Of a stretch of DNA of 64,000 bases, positions 1-10,800 are shown in pieces. Each line of letters starts with the position of its first letter. The first letter of the stretch is position 1. Source of the DNA: Apodospora peruviana (Eukaryota; Ascomycota; Sordariomycetes; Sordariales; Lasiosphaeriaceae); assembly GCA_033439685.1 (NCBI GenBank), contig JAUEDM010000001.1, forward strand, positions 7,440,001 through 7,504,000, read 5' to 3'. The translations under genes and the position numbers were made by a program. Under the pieces are notes generated by a model that had not been told where the DNA came from, did no database searches, and saw nothing but the letters and a program-made list of their open reading frames with translations.

Positions 1-392
1 CACGCATTGTCCGATATCAGAAATGCTGGCAACCAAATACCTAAACACCGCCCCGGCAGATGCCCATTTCCCTGAATCCAGGACAAATGCATGCATGCAA
101 AACAAGAAGGGAAACCACGAACACTTTTCGTTTGCCCGTTTTCACCACCTTGGTGAGCCATCTAAACCCGTCTATGAGCAAAGATGTTTCCAAGGCAATT
201 TTGCAATCAAAAACTCCCGTTAATGAAAGGCACCCTCTTGCTCCTTCCCCGCCATCGACAAAAGAAAATTAAAATGAATATTGACACATTGAAGCTTAAA
301 GCGATGTTGGGATTTGTGGCGTATGGCTGGCATTTTGCATATCAGAAATTGGTAGAGTAGGTTACCCTGTTGTTGCTTGTCGGTGGAAGAGT
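1..392. other. 3' flank of the cyclin gene, no gene seen
   Basis: This is the downstream flank of the minus-strand cyclin gene and probably includes its 3' untranslated region. Only short unrelated open frames are present. I see no conserved motif. Confidence 0.5.
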
Positions 393-2547
393 TTAGTTGA
401 GGATTCCCTCCCACATCCCGGGGCCACCAAGCCCGCCCAGGGCAGGATGGAGCGACGAGACCATATACGGATTTACTACTGCCTCGGTCGAGCAGCAAAC
501 TCGCTTATGGCGACCTCGCACGAGCGTCGGAACGGATATCTGTTGTTGAGGTTGCCCTGCAGCATCGACTCGCGATCGACGAACCAGTGTGTCTGACCAA
601 GCCAACTCGTTACCCTGAGAGCGAGCACAAAGCATCTCTCGCACGTTCTCCTGAAGAGAATTATCAGTCGATACGGGCCGGCTGCGTTTGGTACCAGCGA
701 CTAGGCCGTGACGCCGCAGCCCTTGGAGGGCACGCGCCGCATCATCCATCTCGCGCTGTCTGCGCGCCATTGGAGTGTCCATTGACATCTCGCAGAAGTC
801 CTTATTCACCGGGCAGGTGTACGACTCGGGCGACGCAGTAAAACAGTTCTCTTCGTGGTCTTCGGGAACGGAGGCAATCTTGGGCTTCAAACTCAACCTC
901 TCACTACACAGTTTCGCATAACGGCATCGCGCCTGGACATCCAGTTTGGTTGCCGGCGCGCTAATCGTTGACGAAGCAGAAGAGATCGAGGAGGAGCGTG
1001 ATATCCGAGACGAATCCGAAACCATTGACTCGGGCGAAGACGCAGTTGAGATTGTGTTTGCGAGAGATGAGCGACGAGTGAAATGAGTATGAGGCGACGA
1101 GGTAGTGGTTGGCGACCACCGGTCGAGTGACTGAGCAGCAGTCACGTAGGAAGCTTGAGCCAAGGCGAACCCCATCGAAGAGCCCCTTCCGAGGAGGCAT
1201 GATGCAGCACTCACTGCAGGAGTACTGAATCCGCTGGTTTGAGGCGTCAATCGCGGTGTCGGCAAAAGACCCAGGGCTGGAGCGGCTAGACGACTGGGAG
1301 TATACACAGGTGGGGTCGGGGATGGCTCCAATGTTGTGGGTGTCGAGACGAGTTCGCCGTCGTACCCAAACGGACAAGCGCGCTCATTGGGAGGTGTGAA
1401 GAGCGCCCCGGCCGAAACATTGCGGTTCTGAATCGGGCTAGACGACCAGGGAGAGATCTCCTCGAGATTATCCAGCTCAGGCTTCAGGTTCATGATGACA
1501 TAGCGGAAGTCCTCGCATTGCCGCTCATAAAGTTGCTGGGCGGCTCCCCCAGGAGACGGTGGTTGTGACGGAGTATACTTCATAACATACTCCGTCCAGC
1601 GATTATAAATGTCATCTGTAATGTGGAGCTTCCAGTTGACAGCCAAGAGGAAGGCCGTCTCGTTCTGGTTGATCTCGAGAGTGTTGAGTCCGGAAATCTT
1701 GCTCCATGCTCGAGCCGAGAAGTTGCGATCCTGCAGGTACTTTGAAGCCAAGATAAGTGCCGCCAGGAACATCCGACGTCCGCATTGAAGGGCGTGACTG
1801 GTGTGAGAGTCGTCGCGCTGTTCCATGGTGAAATCACAGTCAGGAACATGGGGCTTAATCAGTATCAGGTAGTACAAGGCAACCTGCAGCGTGGAATAAC
1901 TGGTGCGCGAGCGCCGCAGCGTTTCTTGGATGAAAGCGCGCAGCGGTAGCACGGTATTGTTTCCGTTTTCGTTGCGAGGCACGACTGACGATGTTGGCCA
2001 TATAGTCTCGACAATGTGGGTGGATGAATCTGGAAGCAGTGGGTTTAAGCGCATGTCCAAGTCCATCACGCAGAGCGCAAATCCTCTTACCAACAAGGTT
2101 GTCGACAAAGTTGACCTTTCGGTCCGTTTGTCGCACAAGGGTCGGGGGCCGTCCAGATCGCGAGATCACAGAACTGGAAGTCCGCCGTGGATTCTGTCGA
2201 AGTTCCAAGGGCAGCTCGACCTGGGTTTGTTGAATCGGCTGCTTTCGCCAGGGATCGACGAGCTTGATGCTCGGTTCGCATAAGCTCCCAACAGAGCTCA
2301 CTGAGGTTTGCGAGTTGGAGGGGTGAGAGAAGCAGTATGAGTCGCAGGAGTCGGAGGAGTCGGAGGAGTCGGAGGAGTCGGAGGAGGAAGTCGAGGTGCC
2401 GGGGTTCGTATCGTCCGAGTGTGACGGAGACGTACCGGACCAGACGGGGGTAGAGGAGGTAGATGCCGCAATGGCTAATAACGTGTCATAGGGGGCATAG
2501 CGAAGGGGGTTGATGAAGGCCGGCGACAAATAGCCGTTGATCTTCAT
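393..2547 (-). CDS. PCL-type Pho85 cyclin (PCL1/2 subfamily), 697 aa
   Basis: Predicted regulatory subunit of the Pho85-type cyclin-dependent kinase, acting in G1 progression, morphogenesis or nutrient response. Two exons, 2547..2091 and 2029..393, are joined across a 61-nt intron with donor GTAAGAGG and acceptor CTTCCAG. The junction splits an Asp codon and restores the family motif F-V-D-N-L-V-D-S-S leading into VETIWPTSS, which is the start of the cyclin box. The box spans roughly residues 147-300, with ALILASKYLQDRNFSARAWS and NETAFLLAVNWKLHI as typical helices. The start ATG at 2547 opens MKINGYLSPAF. Residues 45-70 are a Ser/Asp repeat. The C-terminal half (about 310-697) is Ser/Pro/Thr-rich and looks disordered, with many SP/TP sites. 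The protein is longer than yeast Pcl1/Pcl2. The family is confident; the exact paralogue (PclA-, Clg1- or Pas1-like) is not. Confidence 0.88.
2351..2386. repeat. 9-bp coding minisatellite (TCGGAGGAG)x4
   Basis: Four exact tandem copies of a 9-bp unit lie in exon 1 of the cyclin gene, with a degenerate copy just before them. On the coding strand the unit encodes Ser-Ser-Asp, giving a short Ser/Asp run. Copy number is likely to vary between isolates. Confidence 0.85.
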
Positions 2548-5500
2548 CTTGAGTTATGGAGGATGACGGGCTTTCCAGTTACCTCCAGCCGCCGTCAAGT
2601 AGTGTCGACCGATTAACCAGGGTACTGAGCAGATCGTGAACCTACCGAGAAGCGCGTTCCGCAACAAGCCGCATGGGATACGGAGTGCTGCACAAAGCGT
2701 TGGTGTCGAAGAGGAAGAAGGCTTCTAGAGCAAGACGTCTAAAGCCAACTTTTCACGAACAATCAGACCGGTGGACAGAGCGGGGACGGCGACTGGAGTT
2801 GAGAGTGTTCTCGCAAGAGGCATCGTGTGTCTTTCGCCGAAAGGGGGCGGAAGCGACGAAGGTATATGGTAAGCTAGTATCCTACCATATGGGCTAAGGT
2901 TGGAAGTTTAGAGGCTGAAGGGATTCGAACGACGAGATCGGAGTTGTGAGGATGTGTGCAGGCTATGCAGGTACCGACTAGGTGTGGCTGGTCGTCGAGT
3001 GGACGCTTATATGGTTGAGCGGCGACGACCTGGTGAAGCCCAGCGATGAGGTGAGGGTGACTCTTTCTCGGCGCGTGTCCTTAGGGGGCGACTGTGATAC
3101 TATGCCGGGCCGAGCCCCTGGCCAAGGATGACTCTTCACTTTGGGGTGGCGAAGGCCTAACAGCTAACCGGTTGTTGCCGCTGGGGGGGAAATAGGTGGC
3201 TCCAAGTGATGTGCGCGTGCCCTGTGAGCACGTACTTTCAGGTATCTTTCAGTGGGTATGACCACAACTTCCTTGCACGGCAGCCTGGAAATGGGTCCTG
3301 GGTCGTTGAGACTTGTTGGCTCAGGCCGTGGCGAGTGAACAGTCACAGGCAAACATAAAAAAAAGTGAGTGAGAGGAGAGTTCCGAAAGGAGACGCCTTC
3401 TTCCGTTTGTTCTCTGACGAGATGTTCGGATTCAGTAACGCGGGAAGGAGTCTGGATGCTGAAGGCGTGGTAGGTGATGACTGTTGGTCCTGGCAATTTT
3501 TCTCTTTGTCGCAGAGTGCAAGTGAATGCCGCGCGAGGTGGGTAAAAACGTACTAGACAAACAGGCAGAGACGGTGCATTGAAATGGGTATAAAAATGGA
3601 CGGAATTAATTGAAATAGACAACCAAACAGACGAATTTGCAATAGAGGGGAGAGAATACACAGATCTCACAAGCAGACTACTGGGAGTCGCTTCTTCCTA
3701 GATCTTGGAATCGGACATGGCTGTAGCTTTGTCGATGGGGGGAAGAAGAAGAGGAGGAGCGTTTCGCATCGCTCGCAGGGCACCGTGCAGTTTTGAATGA
3801 GGATGGCACTGGAACTCCGGTACTAACAGCCAGCGCAAAGACGCTCCCCGTGGGAATGGACGGAAGAGCATCCACCAGGGGGGGTCGCAGACTCATCCAT
3901 CCACATCCGGACAGTCAGCGTTCAAAAATCGCCTAGACTCTAGGCGAGCCCGGGGTAAAGAACGAACGGCGATGGTGGCCGCCGTCAGCCCGGGCAGGCA
4001 ACGCCTGGACTTTGAACTACAGGAGCAGCTCCGTTTTGACGATAATCAACTTCAAATTATATATATTGACATGGCGCTTTCCATGTGCAATCCTCGTCCT
4101 AAAGAGCACTATTCGCAAGTTATTCCGTACAAGATGAAAGTCTGATTCTCTCCTGGACGGGTGCATTGACTGATTGAGCAATCCGGACAAAGATGCTCAC
4201 TCTTGCACATGAACGTCGACCGTTCTGTTCGGCACCCATCCTCCATCTCCACGGCGAGACGGTCTCCCAGTTTCAACTTTGCGGTGGGATTCAAAGGAAA
4301 CGGGGGGTGGGAGAGAGGGAAAGAGAATGAGAAATGGATGAAGCATTGATTGGCTGCTGGCTGCTGCAGGTGGGCGGGGGCGAAATCTGGTGCGATGTGT
4401 GGCCAGTTCATCCATCCAGATAATCACAAAGCCAAATTACCCCTGTTAGCGCCCACTCACTCCAACGAAAGCGGACTAGTCCGAGAAGCACGAAGGCGCA
4501 GAGTGCATCATCACCCAGCACCAGTCGATGCCCGTCGATCCTGCCACAGTCATTCAGTTGCCCTTGCCAGCGAGGGCATGAGGTCTCTCGGTTCATTTCA
4601 TTTTGGCAGCACGATTTTGATGATAGAAGGTTGTTTTGCACAAAATTTGCCAGGATGATGAAATCATGGGTTTTCGTGGTGAGCTGTTGTGTTATTGTGA
4701 ACCTGGCAGACGCTCATTTTTTAGAGATGCATAAAAAAAGCTTTTATCAGGGGGCGGGACTCGGGATTTCTGACCGTGGAGAGAGATAAGAAGGTTTGAG
4801 ATCGACCTCTTCGCCACAAGGTTAAAAAGCAAAGAAGCACACCACCTAAGAATCATGAGAGGGAAAGAAGCCCGAAAACGAGATGTAAACTTTTGCTCTC
4901 ATTGAGCTCCTTTTTGGTCACTCGTTCAAGAGGAATTGTGAGTTAGATCATTCTCATGTCATACGCTATAACCCGTAGTACGCAATGCTTTCATTCATTT
5001 CATCTCATCTGCACGTATTCCGTAAATCGAAACAGAACACACTCATAACATAAGCACTGAGTAAAATTTCATAAAGGTTTGCTCACCCTTCATTGTGATG
5101 CTCATCGATCGCAAGTTCTGTAATGGCTCGCTCTCACAACTCCTTTTTCCACATCATCCTTCTCGAATGAGTAAAGCGAAACGCCCCCCTCCCATTCTCT
5201 TCCGTTTAGTTTCACCCTTCGTCCGTCGGCACAGCGCAACCCGCCTGCAGCCTTTAAACAACCTTGTCCTTTTCTCATTGCCATGCCTCACAGCCGCGCG
5301 ATCAGTCATCCATCCATCCCACTTCATGTTAATTTTGTTCCCATCGACCGGCTCGTCAAAGCAGTCAAAGACAGGCAGGCAGGGAAGAGTCAGGTACTTA
5401 GGCAGGTTGGCACAGCCTCATGAATCTTTCTCACTCATTGAAAAGATGCTTAATCTCTACGTACACTTGGCTCCAACACATGTTAAGACGCGCAAGGCTT

Positions 5501-6480
5501 ATTTAGTTGCAGGACGGACGGAATACATTATACCTAGTTCGATTCGTATCGTCATTCTTTTGACTACCTGACCTCTAGTGCGAACATCGCCTAGTCGTGT
5601 GTATACCGGAAAAGTTACTGCATTAATTATATCCCCAACTGCTTGCGTGTCGAACGTCCGTGAACTCTAGTTTGCTCTGGTTTGACTTGCCCCTATCCGC
5701 ATTAGCACTTGACACGCAGTCTATATTTACCTCATCATGATACATATCCTCGTAGTCGATCAGTGTGTCGTTGGGGGAAGAGGGTATCCATAATTGCTTC
5801 AGTAAGTTCCAGACGTGCAACCGAAGTTCCGGATTATGACGTGCTGCAGGCTTGGACTGCCCCTGGGCGGTGCTGGAGTGCAGCAGAGCAGTGCACCAGG
5901 GCAGGGAAACCACAGGGACTCGTGGCTTGGCTGTCACTAGCAGACTACCTAGAAAGGTTCAGAAAGTGAGTTTGTATTGTATTTTGTTTCTTTGTGCACC
6001 AGCAAACATTCAAACTGCGATCCCGAGACAAGACAGATGGTGGAATGTGATATTTGTGATGGTCTGCGATCTGCTGGTGGAGGTCATACTCTGTCGTGAC
6101 ACTTGCCCAAAGCCGACTGGCTACCAGAACATGTCTCTGTACTCCGTACGTACGGGGCCCAAGTACCGGTCGAGTGCTCGGTATTAAGGTATATAGCAAG
6201 GTGACAATTCAATGGGATGCCATGAATATTGCCATACTCGAGGTGAAAGTGATAAATTATGCTGGTGATGGTCCCATTCGAAGCGCAAAGCCATAGGCCC
6301 ACAGCATAGACGCATTTCGGAAAATGGCGACGAGGCATAACAAGAGGGTGTGGTTGAGATGTGCCAGGGTGTCGTATCCCTTTAGCTATGTTAGAGGTCA
6401 TTTAAAAGGGCCCCCCCCTCCCCACCTTTCCCAGGACCAATCAGCTCTTCAGATTGAGCTCTATTGCTGTCTGCAGTACA
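2548..6480. other. long gene-free region upstream of the cyclin gene
   Basis: About 3.9 kb with no supported gene. The part nearest the cyclin ATG is probably its promoter and a long 5' leader, but no transcript limits can be read from sequence. Open frames here are short and show no recognisable domain. One clear element is a perfect 9-bp inverted repeat at 3929-3947 and another is a 12-bp palindrome CCGTACGTACGG at 6144-6155. Confidence 0.5.
3929..3947. repeat. perfect inverted repeat, 9-bp arms around one base
   Basis: TCGCCTAGA, then C, then TCTAGGCGA. The arms are exact reverse complements. It lies about 1.4 kb upstream of the cyclin ATG in gene-free DNA. A dimeric-factor binding site is possible but unproven. 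Confidence 0.7.
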
Positions 6481-6489
6481 TCGAGATAC

Positions 6490-7121
6490 ATAGCACATGC
6501 TAGCAAAATTTAATTAAGCCAAGGCCCAGTTAAAGTATATAGGAATTTATATTTAAAAAATCTAAATTAATAAAAAATAAAGTTTTATGCTATTTATTAA
6601 ATTTCATAAAATTTTAAATAATATTAAATTATATAATTATAACCTAATATTTAATATATTGAAACAATTTTATTTAAATACTTAAGCGGTTAAATTACCG
6701 GTTAAATACTATTTATATACTTTTTAATATTTTAAACTTTTATAAATTAGAATAATGTATCATAGTGTGGCGCTATGCAGTATATAATCTATGTGACAAA
6801 CCAGCCAATAGTACATAACCATACTAGTGCGCCATGCCAGCCCTGTAAAAGGAAGTTAGAATTCCAAGTTGAAGACTTTGGAATACTGTATGGTTTATAT
6901 AGCCTACGTCATAATCTACAGTATTCTAAGCTTTGTCAGCTTAAAATTCGACATTCTTTTATAATAGGAAGGTTAGCTTAGTAGTGTGGGTCATTGTGTG
7001 ATGCTGTTACAAAAGGTAGCTTTGTAAAAGTAATATAACTTAACAATATTAAATATGTATTTTATATATTTATAAGTCAAAGTCTTACTAATGGTAGAAT
7101 CCACGCTCATAACATGCGTAT
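6490..7121. repeat. AT-rich island, left part (RIP-like relic)
   Basis: From about 6500 to 6760 the sequence becomes extremely AT-rich, with strings such as TTTAAATAATATTAAATTATATAATTA broken only by rare G or C, unlike everything around it. From 6760 to 7121 it is still AT-biased. It looks like an old repeat eroded by C-to-T change, as repeat-induced point mutation produces. No coding remnant is recognisable. Confidence 0.65.
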
Positions 7122-7431
7122 TGTGACGGGCTGAGCCCTGGTGCCGCCTCGGCGACCCTCGGCATGGAGCCCAGGACCACGGCAGCGAGGCAGCGCCCCA
7201 CCGGCGACCCCTGAACGAAGCCATTCCCAGAAACGACAAGCACCTACACGGACCACAACACTAAACCACAACCAGACCCATGGCGGCTCTAGAACCTTCT
7301 GTCTTCCGCAGATGTGTACAGTTGGAGGTTGTCTTCCCACGAGACTTCCTTTCTTTTCCTCTTTTTCCTCATGTTCTGCGTCTTCGTAGAGTAGGCCTAG
7401 CTAGTTGCAATACACTGCCTTGCCCGTTACA
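7122..7431. mobile_element. solo LTR of an LTR retrotransposon, 310 bp
   Basis: The element begins TGTGACGGGC and ends GCCCGTTACA. These ends are inverted repeats with one mismatch and carry the TG...CA termini of LTRs. It is flanked by a perfect 5-bp direct repeat CGTAT at 7117-7121 and 7432-7436, the duplication size expected of Copia and Gypsy integrases. No primer-binding site, polypurine tract, internal coding region or second LTR is adjacent, so it is a solo LTR left by LTR-LTR recombination. It is GC-rich while its flanks are AT-rich, suggesting it inserted after the flanks had decayed. The superfamily cannot be decided from the LTR alone. Confidence 0.88.
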
Positions 7432-7800
7432 CGTATAATGCATTGTTTGTATAGTATGGTTGATGGAAGGAAGTGTAAAATTAATAGAGGGTCAGAGGGG
7501 CTGCAGAGTTCTTATACTCTTTGCAGACCCCGTGCTAGTCTATTTTCGGCCTAGTGCCAGTAATAAGGGCCCGAGGGCACGTGCCAAGTCACATGCAACC
7601 CCACTACACTCTATCTATCTGTGTTATGATGCCAGTACCGTATTAATTATCTTCTTAAAATTAGTTTTTTAATAGAATATAGTAATTTTACTAAGATTCA
7701 TAGAAAAGCATGGATGAACTTCCTTAAATCCGGTAGTATTTACCATTAAAAATGAAAATAACCTTAATCTGGCGTAGTGTTAGGGCTAATGCGAAAATGT
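7432..7800. repeat. AT-rich island, right part
   Basis: The AT bias resumes after the solo LTR, with strings such as CTTCTTAAAATTAGTTTTTTAATAG around 7650-7700, and fades near 7800. A GC-richer patch lies at about 7550-7610. It is probably the other side of the eroded sequence into which the LTR inserted. Confidence 0.55.
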
Positions 7801-10800
7801 CATCATTCGGGCTAAGTACCGGGTGGTAGCAGTAGGGCAGGGGATGTGGCTCTTAAATAACCTCGAACACAGCCAAAGGGATGGCTGCTCTCATTCGCCA
7901 ATAAGGGGGCCGCTGCGTCGGATTCTGATAGCAACAGCCAGGCGGGCCACTTGGAAATCTCGGGCCCGACACACCTGGTGTTGTGGCACGCCGTAGTACT
8001 CCGTATCCAATTGTTCAATGTTGCCTCAACCGTCGCTGACAACTGCTGGACAGCACGCACGGGTGGCGGCCTGTCCGATTGATGTTGCATGTTAGGGAGC
8101 TGCTGTGCTCTGTTGCGTGCTCCTTCCTGCACGCCAACAACATTGGAACTCATCCCCCACTGAACCACAACCTGTCGCCTTTGTGTCGGGGGAGCCCAAT
8201 TCTGCCCAGCTCGATGTGGGCGCTAATCTGTATGTCCATGTATTGAACAAGGTACCTAAATAACGTGGGTGGGATATTACACGGTGGTCGGGAATAGTTG
8301 AATTTGAAATAGAAAATACCAGTGGTTAACAGCTCCCGCTCAGCTCAGGTTGAGCAGCTGCCAGGCAGTTATGGCCGGGCCGCTTGAAATCCGTTACACA
8401 TTCACATGGACACGGACACGGACACGGAAGGCGGCGGGGAACCACTTGGTCTTGTCTGCAACTCGCAACTTCCAACATAGCCAAATCTCCAATGGAAATA
8501 AAGGCCAACGGCAATTTCCTTTCAAGACTCCAGGTTTCCCCGCTTCAGCTCACACAAGACATGGCCAACTGTCCGAACCAAAAACGATGTGTGGCATCAG
8601 CATCGAACCGCAGCATATCGAGCCCCCCATACCTATTAGAGGCTGATTAACCTCGCACACCTCGTTGCCAACAAGCCATTTGCCTTATTCCGGATTGGAG
8701 TAGACTCACAACGTACAGCAGAGGCAGGTTACTAGGTAAGTGCGGTGCACCGTTTGTTGATGAAGGTGACGCCGCCGCCGCCGAGCGATGCAGGATGCAA
8801 CCCAACGCAGATGGCTTGCGCCAGTGACTACCGGTGATTATTTCATGATGAGCAACAGCAACCCATCAGCTCTCCTGATCCTCGTACAAGGCAGACAAGG
8901 TCCCGGCCAGATGGACCTCTTCGACCGAAGACGAGGCCAAGGTTCAGCGCGATGGCAGCCGGGTGTACTATGTGAAAATGACGCCATATTGAACGAGCAC
9001 TGAATAATATCCATTACAAACTTACGCGAGTTGCAAAACACCTGGCTCCGGCTCGAGCCAAATTCAGCAAGCAGCTCCAGCGCAAGGACAGCTGCTCCCA
9101 GCTCTTGACGATGCCGGCCACTTGGATTTAGCCTTGATTGTTGAGTGGTGTGACCAATCAGGTTGCCACAGCAGCCTATTCCAACCCAACTCTGGGCAAG
9201 TCCCCCCTGTCCCACGACGATGACTCAACGGAGTCTCCTGAATGGCGGTCGACCTCTAACCCCGGGCAAAACAGCAAAGAGAAATGAAATGAATCATGCC
9301 GAGATCGCGAGACCTGTTACGCTGTACACGGTAGACCCGTCAGACAGACCGCGATATCGGATGGTAAGATATGAGTTGTTTTCCTGCGAGGCCTCTCCTC
9401 TGCCTGGCTTGCCTAGACAGGGACGCGATAGAGTCACCTGAGCACCAAACACACGACTACTTCCTGGCAAACAGGCTACATCGGTGCAAGTAAACCGCGC
9501 CCTGAGGGTCTTGTGGGTCTCTGTATACCGCCAAGTGCAATTGCAATCGCTGGGCGGCCGAGAGTCACACATCACGTTATCATCAGCCCGACAAAGAACA
9601 CACCGGGGGGTCATGGGTCGAAACTCTGGCGAGAGTGTCGGACCACCAGTTGGAGATCCATTAGCGCGCGTTCCAGCGGCTCAGCCCGCCCGGCAAAATA
9701 CCGATTTTGACCATGTTCAACTTCAGACGAGGCTGCCTGTTCGCGCTTCGACGGCGGCAAACGGCAAAAGCGCTTGCTGGTCGGTTGGAGACTGAGGGTC
9801 TACGCCGTACGTACAGTGTCTTCACGGAGGATTTTGTGCGTTGGAAGCGGCGAAGAAAGATCGAGGGCGCCTCTTTTGGTAGGTCGGTAAGGTAGGTAAA
9901 GCCTGGTAACATACCTACCTACCTAGTCATGCCACAAGTGCATCTTGAGCTTTGATACACTTCTCTGCGGTGGTTGCTGGCTATCGGGATAACCACATCA
10001 CGAACTCGGAATCTTTCACGTTCGGTCTCCGACACGGGCACGGATGGACAATTCTTCAGCCAGCCAGCCATGGTCATTTGGGACTCAGCTCTGGTCGGAA
10101 TGAGCAAAAGAACCGGCAATAAAACTTTCTGCAACCCATTCCGGAACCGCGCACACACAAAACGGTAGTGTGGCTGGGGGGCTGAATGGGATCCCTCAGT
10201 TCCACCAGCCGTCGTTGAGAAACACGCATAGGCCATGTGGCGACCTAGACAGCGACACGAGGCTGGCCGCGGGGAAAGATTATCCCTCTGGCCTTTTCGC
10301 CGCGGTGCAAACACTGGATAGTGGACACGAACACCTTTGATCTGCGTTGAAAAGTCGCCCGATCATCGCAGTGAACGTAAGAAAGGGTGCACGGAGGCCG
10401 TTCGGTAAAGTCAGAGTTACCTAGCGCGCGAAGATTGAGGCGAGGCTCCGATCACGGAGATAGATAGATGTGTGTTTTTTGGAAGCTGATGAAGGTTGGA
10501 GCTTTCGGTTGACTCGGTCGCCGGAAATGACACTTAATGATGAACCCCGTGATGGTGAGCGACGAAGACGAAAGAAACACCAAGCCAACTAGTTAACTGC
10601 CAGCCAGCCGCTCACCTCCTCCTCACCTTGTATCGGAAACGTATCCGTGTACCCCCTCCCCTCCCAACAGTGGAACAGACAAACAACAACACCCATAACA
10701 CGTGAACTTTGCCTTCCGGACGCAGCGGGAAGAATCGCTCCACTTTGTGAGATGAGCTAGCAACCGCCCAGTGCATTGGCGTGAACCGCTGAGGCTGAAG

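Noticed and set aside
2915..2940. GGATTCGAACG, resembling a reverse-strand tRNA T arm
   Set aside because: The T stem bases do not pair and no acceptor or anticodon arm is present.
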